A stretch of 9,893 nucleotides of DNA from Victivallales bacterium Lenti_02 (GTDB taxonomy: Bacteria; Verrucomicrobiota; Lentisphaeria; Oligosphaerales; Lenti-02), in NCBI GenBank assembly GCA_001603055.1, contig LVAZ01000177.1, positions 1-9,893 on the forward strand, written 5' to 3'. This document shows positions 1 to 5,593 of this stretch, piece after piece. The position numbers were made by a program, and so were the translations under genes. Position 1 is the first letter of the stretch; each line of letters starts with the position of its first letter. The notes under the pieces were generated by a model, which was given only the letters and a program-made list of their open reading frames with translations, was not told the DNA's origin and ran no database searches.

Positions 1-2735
1 GTGGTACCGGCGGCGGGCGGCCAGGTTTTGCCCTGGCGGAGATTGTAGGCGGTGCTGAGGCGGTGCCGCACCCAGACCCAGGCGGCTTCGTCCGTGCGCT
101 GGCCGAGGACGACCACGGGCGGGACGCGGAAGTAGTTGCGGAGACTGAGCGTGATCTCGAGCCGGTCCTTGCCCACGCCTTCGAGCCGGACTTCGCGGCG
201 ACCGGGTTCAAGCGGGATTTCCACCGTCTCCCCGTAGCTGGTCCGCCAGTTGCCGAAGGCCTCGATGTAGGTGGAGACAGTGCCCTTGCCCTCGCCGGCG
301 GGGAAGGCGCGGACCAGCGGTTCGCCGCCGTCCACTTGCACCAGCAAACGGTTCGATTCGTCGCCCACCGACACGCTCACCCGGATTTCCAGCACCGCCG
401 CCTCGGCGCAGTCCAGCACCAGCACGGGACAGGTCTTGCGGGTCTCGCCCATGTGGAGCATGGACTGGAACCACTGGGGGTCGCTGACCGTGCCGCTGGC
501 GGGGTCCACGACGAAGCGCTCGACCGGGGCCTTGGCGAAGCGGTCGCCCGGCAGGCCCGCCACCGTCCCGTCCGCCAGAGGCGGCGTGGCGGCGTGGCGG
601 AAACCGGCCACGGCGACCTCCCGCAGGGCGGCGCGGTTCCAGGGGATATCCGCCGTCCACTGCGCGAAAGCGGTGTAGCGGCCATAGAGGTTGTTGTCGT
701 CCAGGTAGCCATCGACGAACCAGAAGGCCCCCGGCGCGCCCCCGGCCAGGGCCGGGGCCCAGAGGCCGTTGTGGAGATGGACCCCGTCCGGATCGTAGGG
801 ATATTTCCCCTGCGAGCGGTCCTCGTGGATGATGCCGTATTCGCCGAGATAGAAGGGCTTGGGCCAGAGTCCGTGGGCCTGCCGCACCAGATGGGCCTGA
901 TAGACGGGCAGTTCGTCGCCCCGGTAGGAATGGACCTGGACGATGTCCATCTCGGGCAGTTGCCACATGGCATCCTGGTTGCCGAGATCATGGCTCATCA
1001 GCGAATTGGTGATGGGATGGTCCCAGGGGTCGGCGGCGCGGAGGAATTTGGCCATCTCGTCGTGCCAGGCGATCTGCTCCGCGAGCACCGGTGGCTCGAG
1101 CACCAGTTCGTTCCAGAACTCCCAGGAAAAGAGGCTGGGGGAGCCGCCCCAACGGGCCACGCTGTAGCGCAGTTTCATCCGGGTCCACTGGCGGGCCTGG
1201 GGATCGGTCCAGAAGTCATGCCGCTCGGCGCAAGGACCGCCATTGTCGGCGAGGAAGAAGGCGTAGGGTCGCCGCCAGGCCGAATCGCTGTCCGCCTCGA
1301 TGGAGCGGTTGACCATGCCGTTGGCGTTGTAGAGGCAGAGCATGACCTGGAGGCCGCGCGCCTCGCAGAGCGCGAATATCCGGTCGATCTCGTCGCAGAC
1401 CCGTTGGTTGTAGAAACCCGGCCCGAGGAAGCCGAGGGCCGGATCGGGGGTGTTCTCGATTTCGAGCCACCAGGAATCCATGCGCAGGCGAATGAAGTTC
1501 CCGCCCGCGTCGGCCAGTTTGGCCACATAGCCGAGGAGCTTGGCGAGGCGGTTTTCCGGGTAGGGGGAGCCGAGTCGGGCGAAGGCGAAGAGGTTGAAAC
1601 CGAGGGGCTGGTAGGGGGTGCCGTCGGCAAATTCGTAGGCGTGGGGGCGTTCCTGGCTCACCCGGACGAAACCCCGGAAAGGCTCCCCGGCGCAGACGAA
1701 CTCGGCAGGGGGCGAAGTTTGGCTGCCCGAGCGGTCGCGCACGGTGACTTGGTAGCGGTAGGTGCCCGGCGCGAGGGGCGTGTAGCGCACCCGCCAGACT
1801 GGTTTCCCGAGACCCTGGAAGGTGGCGTCATCCGCCCGCTGCGCGGGCAGGTCGAAGTAGCCCGGCATCCGGTCCACCGTGCCGTCGGGGCGGGTGAATT
1901 CGGCATCGAGGGCGATGTCGTCGGAAGCGAAGGGGTTGTCGAAGGTGGCGGTCAGGGGGACATCGAGGGCGAAGCGCTCGCCGGGGCGGACTTCGGTCGC
2001 CGCCGGACGGGGTTGGCCGAGGGTGAGGGGCTGACGGGAGCGGATGCCCTGCTCGAACATGGTTTTCTCGCGGGTGGCCTGTTCCTGTTCGCGCCACTGG
2101 CGGCGCAGGTCGGCGGCGGCTTCCGCCGAAGTCGGGGCCACGCGCAGAGTGACGTTGGCACTGGCCTTGCCGCCCGCTTCGGCAGGGTTCTCGACGCGCA
2201 GGCGGTAGCTTTGGTGCTGGCTCTGGCTCCAGTCGGTTAGCCGCCAGGACACGCCCTCGCCGCCGAGGGTGAAATCGAGGCGGAGTTCCGGCCCGTGAAT
2301 CCGGATCGAGCGCAGGCCGGCCATCGCCCCGCAATCGTTCGGCAACATGCCCCGTCCCGGTCCCCGGTCCGTCTCGAATTCGCAGACGGCGCCGTCGAGG
2401 AGGGCGGCGGGGATATCCAGAAAATAGTAGCAGCGGGTGGCCCCGGTTCCCGCCGGATACTCCCAGGCGAGTTCCCAGCCCGACCTGTCGCCGTCCAGGG
2501 TTTCGCGGGTGTAGGCGAGAACACCGGGGGCGGGGCGGGCAAGGTCGGCGACCACCTTCCAGGCGGGAGCGGGGTTGACCAGTTGGAGCTGGTCGTAGTT
2601 CACCACCACGGTGTCGCCATACTTCACGCCGATTCGTCCCTGGGCATCCGGCGCGAAGGTGAGCCCGCCTGCCTGCCACGTCTCAGCGGCATGAAGACTC
2701 AAGGCGAAGGCGAGAAGGCAGGAAAGACGACGCAT
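1..2735 (-). CDS. Secreted DUF5060 / GH5-like (clan GH-A) glycoside hydrolase, 3' end outside window
   Basis: The frame is open from ATG at 2735 to the window edge (911 codons, no stop), so the C-terminus is missing. The ATG has a good Shine-Dalgarno (GAAGGAGA, about 6-7 nt upstream). Residues 1-17 look like a signal peptide (two Arg, a hydrophobic core, likely cleavage after HAA). Residues 20-240 are an unassigned, probably beta-rich region. About 250-345 matches DUF5060, the Ig-like domain preceding many glycoside hydrolases: NPF, then PDG, GYFD, and WRVRYTPLAPGTYRY. About 353-715 is a GH5-like TIM barrel: SWEFWNEL supplies the likely acid/base Glu543, and YLGEYG the likely nucleophile Glu632. 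About 770-870 looks like a jelly-roll carbohydrate-binding domain (vDGG, FGNWRTSY, repeated beta strands). It should hydrolyse a beta-linked polysaccharide outside the cytoplasm; the substrate cannot be read from sequence. Family placement is from motif reading; another GH-A family is possible. Confidence 0.85.
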   Translation of the reverse strand, partial: MRRLSCLLAFALSLHAAETWQAGGLTFAPDAQGRIGVKYGDTVVVNYDQLQLVNPAPAWKVVADLARPAPGVLAYTRETLDGDRSGWELAWEYPAGTGATRCYYFLDIPAALLDGAVCEFETDRGPGRGMLPNDCGAMAGLRSIRIHGPELRLDFTLGGEGVSWRLTDWSQSQHQSYRLRVENPAEAGGKASANVTLRVAPTSAEAAADLRRQWREQEQATREKTMFEQGIRSRQPLTLGQPRPAATEVRPGERFALDVPLTATFDNPFASDDIALDAEFTRPDGTVDRMPGYFDLPAQRADDATFQGLGKPVWRVRYTPLAPGTYRYQVTVRDRSGSQTSPPAEFVCAGEPFRGFVRVSQERPHAYEFADGTPYQPLGFNLFAFARLGSPYPENRLAKLLGYVAKLADAGGNFIRLRMDSWWLEIENTPDPALGFLGPGFYNQRVCDEIDRIFALCEARGLQVMLCLYNANGMVNRSIEADSDSAWRRPYAFFLADNGGPCAERHDFWTDPQARQWTRMKLRYSVARWGGSPSLFSWEFWNELVLEPPVLAEQIAWHDEMAKFLRAADPWDHPITNSLMSHDLGNQDAMWQLPEMDIVQVHSYRGDELPVYQAHLVRQAHGLWPKPFYLGEYGIIHEDRSQGKYPYDPDGVHLHNGLWAPALAGGAPGAFWFVDGYLDDNNLYGRYTAFAQWTADIPWNRAALREVAVAGFRHAATPPLADGTVAGLPGDRFAKAPVERFVVDPASGTVSDPQWFQSMLHMGETRKTCPVLVLDCAEAAVLEIRVSVSVGDESNRLLVQVDGGEPLVRAFPAGEGKGTVSTYIEAFGNWRTSYGETVEIPLEPGRREVRLEGVGKDRLEITLSLRNYFRVPPVVVLGQRTDEAAWVWVRHRLSTAYNLRQGKTWPPAAGT

Positions 2736-2843
2736 GGTTGGTCTCCTTCGAGGTCTCTGGCAACCCCCCTGCCTCGCATGTGATCTGGAAGGGCAGTTCC
2801 CGGCGGAAGACGGGCCTCAGATTTCGATGCTCATGCTTCGGCC

Positions 2844-2886
2844 ATTCTATTCTATCCGGAGCATTCAGGCATACAAGGTGTGTCAA
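2844..2886 (-). promoter_or_regulatory. Possible promoter of the DUF5060/GH5-like gene
   Basis: The 188-nt gap between the toxin stop and the hydrolase start (2736-2923) is the most AT-rich stretch nearby. On the minus strand it carries TTGACA at 2886-2881, TTGTAT at 2876-2871, and two overlapping TAGAAT copies at 2854-2849 and 2849-2844. TTGTAT and the first TAGAAT are 16 bp apart, giving a plausible weak sigma70-type promoter and a leader of roughly 100 nt. The perfect TTGACA is 26 bp from TAGAAT, too far to pair with it. I saw no convincing terminator hairpin behind the toxin gene, so read-through from the AbiE cassette is also possible. Confidence 0.25.
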
Positions 2887-2923
2887 CCTACGCCCTGCAA
2901 ACTGCGCGACTCTTGAATCCGCA

Positions 2924-3847
2924 TCACGCTCTGGGCCACCATGGGCCACCGGATACCCACCCCATTTCGAATGAACGCTCGAACTGGATTGCCTCGGCCA
3001 CTGGCCGGAGAAAGGTCATTACGGCTTGCCAGACGTCGGGAAACGATAGTGGAGCCTCCGCCAGTTCGCCTCGACGGACAAACGCACGCCATTGTCTGGC
3101 CTTGGTATCCAGGCCAGCAAACCCCTCCGCAAAACATGGCGCAGACACATCCATTGTCGTGCCCCGGCGAGTGAAAGTTGCACGCACGGTCTCGACCAAT
3201 TCCGGTCCGCTGAATTCCTGGCTGGTCGCCAGAGCCCACACGTCGAAGAAATCCTTCATGCGGCTATTCAGTTCGCCCAGTTTGATCATCGCTTCGAATT
3301 TCTCGGCGATGACAGTCTCGCGGTTGTAGGCACGCAGATGTGGTGCGGGAAGCTCAAGGATCGTCGGGTAATCGATCTCCACAGGGCCGGGTGTGACCAC
3401 GTCGCTGAAACCGATGTCGATCTGCATCGGGCACCGGGCAGCGCCAAGTGTGGCGTCGAACGTCGCCCTCACGCCTTGGTAGTCGGCATCCTCACTAATC
3501 CGTTCGGTAGCCACGGATTCCCCATGGAACTCCATGCCATCATCGTCGACAGGGGTCTCGCAGACCGCCTTCACTATGCGTTGGATGGACTCCAAGTCGT
3601 TGCTGGTGCGGGCCAGAAGATCGATATCGCGTGTCGGCCGACCAGTCGGGATATCCCACACGCGAAGCAGGAGAGCTCCCTTCAGGACGAAGCGTTCTGC
3701 ATGCTCAGACCGTGACAGTCGGTACAGCCAGCGTTCCAGTGCATAGTGCTGAAGGACTTCATTGAACGGCCGAGCCGATGCCTTTGCCAGATTGAGTAGA
3801 CGTTGGCGGACCGAAGCGGCCGTGTTGGTTACGGGGCGCTTGCTCAC
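2924..3847 (-). CDS. abiEii: Type IV toxin-antitoxin nucleotidyltransferase toxin, AbiEii/AbiGii family
   Basis: This 307-residue protein is of normal length for AbiEii toxins, which belong to the DNA polymerase beta-like nucleotidyltransferases and stop growth or abort phage infection; relatives modify tRNA. Visible motifs are KGALLLRVW (56-64, the G-S/A motif), TRDIDLLA (72-79, with metal-binding Asp74 and Asp76), QIDIGF (142-147, third Asp144), AEKFEAMIKL (181-190) and SRMKDFFDVWAL (195-206). All key residues expected of an active enzyme are present. The start is GTG; it overlaps the antitoxin TGA by 4 nt (GTGA) and has GGAGG 7 nt upstream, so translation is probably coupled. The last eight residues come from a 10-bp tandem duplication. 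Base composition is lower in GC than the flanking glycosidase genes, which suggests transfer. Confidence 0.9.
   Translation of the reverse strand: MSKRPVTNTAASVRQRLLNLAKASARPFNEVLQHYALERWLYRLSRSEHAERFVLKGALLLRVWDIPTGRPTRDIDLLARTSNDLESIQRIVKAVCETPVDDDGMEFHGESVATERISEDADYQGVRATFDATLGAARCPMQIDIGFSDVVTPGPVEIDYPTILELPAPHLRAYNRETVIAEKFEAMIKLGELNSRMKDFFDVWALATSQEFSGPELVETVRATFTRRGTTMDVSAPCFAEGFAGLDTKARQWRAFVRRGELAEAPLSFPDVWQAVMTFLRPVAEAIQFERSFEMGWVSGGPWWPRA
2932..2951. repeat. 10-bp tandem duplication at the 3' end of abiEii
   Basis: Two adjacent copies of TGGGCCACC(A/G) lie at 2932-2941 and 2942-2951. They encode the extreme C-terminus of the toxin (GGPWWPRA) and set the frame in which it meets its stop codon. 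It is probably a replication slip of little functional effect, since it lies beyond all recognised toxin motifs. Confidence 0.7.
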
Positions 3848-3859
3848 AGCCCTGCCTCC
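3844..3859 (-). promoter_or_regulatory. Ribosome binding site and start-stop overlap coupling abiEi to abiEii
   Basis: Within the last codons of the antitoxin, GGAGG (3859-3855) precedes the toxin GTG start (3847-3845) by 7 nt. The antitoxin stop TGA (3846-3844) overlaps that start as GTGA. This fixes the toxin start at GTG and points to translational coupling, as is common for AbiE pairs. Confidence 0.75.
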
Positions 3860-4446
3860 AGATAGGGGCGGATGACATTTGCCACACGGCAGATCCGGGC
3901 GTAGTCGTAGACCCGCTGGAGATTCGCGTCAGGACGCCGCCGATATGTCCGCAGCGCTTCGGCAACCACATCCTGGCCGATCTTGTGGCGAAACTTGAAA
4001 CAGTCGGCCAGCGTCTTCTCCGCGTTGTAGACCCGCAGTGTAACCACATCGATCTTCCGTTCCTCAACCCCGGCCAGGAAGGCGGTCTTCGAGAACAGGT
4101 AGACGCGCAGAGGCGGGTGATCGAGTTTCGGGTATCTGGTCCCGCGCGGGAGTGCCAGGTGAACCGCATGCGGAATCTGCGTGGTGAGTTCGTGGATGGC
4201 GAGAGCCGAGATGAGGCAGACGACTCCTCCGGGGATGCGTTTGGCGATTGTCGCCAGATCAGGCTCGGAGAGGTCCGGCAGATCGGTCAGCCGATAGACA
4301 CCCCACGAGAGCTGCTCGATCTCCCCGCTGTCCCGAAGGCGGTAGAGTGTACGCGGATGGATGCCTGCCGCCAGCGCCTCGCGGGTGCGCACGGTACCAC
4401 CAAGTTCGCGGATGCGTTGTCTAGCCTCCTCGATTGTGTTGCGCAT
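3844..4446 (-). CDS. abiEi: Type IV antitoxin and autorepressor, AbiEi family
   Basis: This 200-residue protein is the partner of the AbiEii toxin. Residues 3-55 form a winged helix-turn-helix typical of the AbiEi N-terminal domain (EEARQRIRELGG, then TREALAAGIHPRTLYRLRDSG, then the wing SWGVYRL). The C-terminal domain carries the family pattern RVYNAEKTLADCF, FRHKIGQDVVAEAL, RTYRR at 138-170. In characterised AbiE systems this domain gives antitoxicity and the N-terminal domain represses the operon. The frame stays open upstream to an ATG at 4539, but I chose the ATG at 4446: AGGAG lies 8 nt before it, the predicted transcription start (about 4471) is downstream of 4539, and the extra 31 residues would be coded by the promoter and operator. 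It overlaps abiEii by 4 nt. Confidence 0.9.
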   Translation of the reverse strand: MRNTIEEARQRIRELGGTVRTREALAAGIHPRTLYRLRDSGEIEQLSWGVYRLTDLPDLSEPDLATIAKRIPGGVVCLISALAIHELTTQIPHAVHLALPRGTRYPKLDHPPLRVYLFSKTAFLAGVEERKIDVVTLRVYNAEKTLADCFKFRHKIGQDVVAEALRTYRRRPDANLQRVYDYARICRVANVIRPYLEAGL

Positions 4447-4454
4447 GATCCGGG

Positions 4455-4459
4455 CTCCT
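4455..4459 (-). promoter_or_regulatory. Shine-Dalgarno site that decides the abiEi start
   Basis: AGGAG on the minus strand sits 8 nt upstream of the ATG at 4446-4444. No comparable site was seen before the in-frame ATG at 4539, which supports the shorter 200-residue protein. Confidence 0.75.
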
Positions 4460-4469
4460 GGATAAGTTT

Positions 4470-4495
4470 GCAAGCATATTATATCATGTGCATGC
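4470..4495. promoter_or_regulatory. Inverted repeat over the abiE -10 box, candidate AbiEi operator
   Basis: The arms are GCAAGCATAT (4470-4479) and ATGTGCATGC (4486-4495), separated by 6 bp. Eight of ten positions pair. The repeat spans the TATAAT box and the predicted transcription start, so a bound protein would block RNA polymerase. Characterised AbiEi proteins repress their own operon by binding inverted repeats at the promoter. That this one is bound is inference. Confidence 0.55.
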
Positions 4496-4506
4496 GATTT
4501 TATCCA
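4478..4506 (-). promoter_or_regulatory. Extended -10 sigma70-type promoter of the abiE operon
   Basis: A perfect TATAAT lies at 4483-4478, preceded by TG one base upstream (TGATATAAT, an extended -10). Exactly 17 bp further upstream is TGGATA (4506-4501), matching four of six -35 positions. The expected transcription start is near 4471, giving a leader of about 25 nt that contains the AGGAG site. This is the best promoter in the window. Confidence 0.75.
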
Positions 4507-4545
4507 GAAAGGAAGATCGGAAGCCGCCGAAGAGGCCAATCAGCA

Positions 4546-4568
4546 CCGCATCGGTTGGACCGATGCGG
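4546..4568 (-). terminator. Perfect 10-bp hairpin, likely terminator after the GspF-like gene
   Basis: CCGCATCGGT (4546-4555) pairs perfectly with ACCGATGCGG (4559-4568) around a 3-nt loop. It begins 22 nt past the stop codon of the F-family gene and lies upstream of the abiE promoter, so it would insulate the two units. On the minus strand it is followed by TGCTGATTGG, not a clean U-tract, so termination may be weak or need a factor. Confidence 0.6.
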
Positions 4569-4590
4569 AGGGCCGTCCCCCCTCGCTCCC

Positions 4591-5571
4591 TTATTCGTTC
4601 AGCAGTTGGTTGATGTTGCCGTAGAGCTGGCCGTAGAACTGGATGATCTGGTAGCCGATGTAGAGGGCGAGGCAGAGGTAGAGGAGGGTGGGGCCGACGC
4701 GGGCGGCTCGCTCGATGCTGGTTTCGGCCTCCTCGCGGGAGACGCGGGCGATGCGTTCGGCCATTTCGGCGCTGCGGCCGGTGGCCTCGCCGGTCTGCAT
4801 CATGGCGGGGATCATGGAGCCCTGGTCGCGGGCGGATGGCCGGGCCAGGAAGGCCTGGGCGAAGGTGGCGCCTTCGGCGCGCATGGTGGCGGCGACCTGG
4901 CGGAAGCGGCGGGCCATGGCGGGGTTCCGGCAGGCTCCGACCCCCAGATCGACGGTCTCGAACATGCCCAGCCCCGAGTTGAGCCCCATCGAGTAGGCCT
5001 GGAAGAAGCGCGCGCAGTCGAGCCGGTAGATCACCCCGCCGATAAAGGGCAGGGCGAGCAGGATGTCGGCGACGCCGGGCAGGGCCATAAGCAGCCCGCC
5101 GAAGAAGCACCAGCCCAGCAGCAGCAACCAGGGCAAGGCGAGCATCACCGCCCCCTGCCGCATGGCCTGCGTGTCCGAGCATTTGCCGAGAATCACCGAG
5201 ATGAAGGGAATCAGGACCGCCGCCACGTGATAGACCATGAGCGGGTACAGGAGGGCGCTGATGACCTTGCTCCGGATCGCGCCGACGAAGGTGAACCAGT
5301 CGGCCATGGCGCGGCAGACCGTGTCGAACCGCCCGGTGGCTTCGCCCACGGCCACCATGTTGCGCTCGAAGCGCGAGAACAGGTTCGGCAGATGGCCCAT
5401 GGCCTCGTGCATGGTGATGCCCTCGATCTGGAGGGCGTGGCCGATGCGCTTGGCCGCGCCCGCGAAGGCGCGGGGCATGCCGGTCTGGAGGGCGCGGACG
5501 CGCGGCACTCCCGCCTCGTCCAGAGTCGCCAGCGTGAGGTAGAACTGAGACCGGGATTTCAGCGAGGGCAT
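4591..5571 (-). CDS. Short type II secretion system F-family (GspF/PilC-like) inner-membrane protein
   Basis: This 326-residue protein has the duplicated T2SSF fold. The first copy (about 5-125) starts FYLTLATLDEAGVP and contains GEATGRFD at 76-83; the second (about 185-312) starts ARFFQAYSMGLNSG and contains GEATGRSAEM at 261-270. Three hydrophobic stretches (about 104-128, 140-163 and 292-312) match the usual three-helix topology. GspF and PilC are inner-membrane platform proteins for pseudopilus or pilus assembly, normally about 400 residues; this one lacks the usual N-terminal extension. No GspE/PilB ATPase, secretin or pseudopilin is in the window. The start lies 22 nt after the beta-helix stop with only a weak upstream AGG, suggesting one transcript. 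Membrane fold is confident; its role here is unknown. Confidence 0.85.
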   Translation of the reverse strand: MPSLKSRSQFYLTLATLDEAGVPRVRALQTGMPRAFAGAAKRIGHALQIEGITMHEAMGHLPNLFSRFERNMVAVGEATGRFDTVCRAMADWFTFVGAIRSKVISALLYPLMVYHVAAVLIPFISVILGKCSDTQAMRQGAVMLALPWLLLLGWCFFGGLLMALPGVADILLALPFIGGVIYRLDCARFFQAYSMGLNSGLGMFETVDLGVGACRNPAMARRFRQVAATMRAEGATFAQAFLARPSARDQGSMIPAMMQTGEATGRSAEMAERIARVSREEAETSIERAARVGPTLLYLCLALYIGYQIIQFYGQLYGNINQLLNE

Positions 5572-5593
5572 GGGATGAGCCTGTCCGTTGGAC

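Noticed and set aside
580..602. Short GGCGGCGT-type tandem repeats within the hydrolase coding region
   Set aside because: They are in frame within normal coding sequence and match the codon bias; nothing suggests a regulatory or mobile repeat.
63..2240. A 725-codon plus-strand open frame opposite the glycoside hydrolase gene
   Set aside because: It is antisense to a frame with a signal peptide, DUF5060 and GH catalytic motifs, and its protein shows no recognisable fold.
1828..2679. A 283-codon minus-strand open frame in another phase of the hydrolase gene
   Set aside because: It is Arg/Pro-rich. The true phase, open from 2735 to the window edge, carries all the family motifs.
2821..2840. 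Partial dyad around GATGCTCATGC in the leader of the hydrolase gene
   Set aside because: Only about five of eight positions pair, no better than expected by chance in a short leader.
2683..2949. A small 88-codon minus-strand frame in the gap after abiEii
   Set aside because: It overlaps both the toxin 3' end and the hydrolase start and lacks a ribosome binding site. It looks like a frame-shifted continuation of the toxin reading frame past the 10-bp duplication.
4447..4539. A longer abiEi starting at ATG 4539
   Set aside because: The extra 31 codons would lie over the promoter and operator, upstream of the predicted transcription start, while the ATG at 4446 has a well-placed AGGAG.
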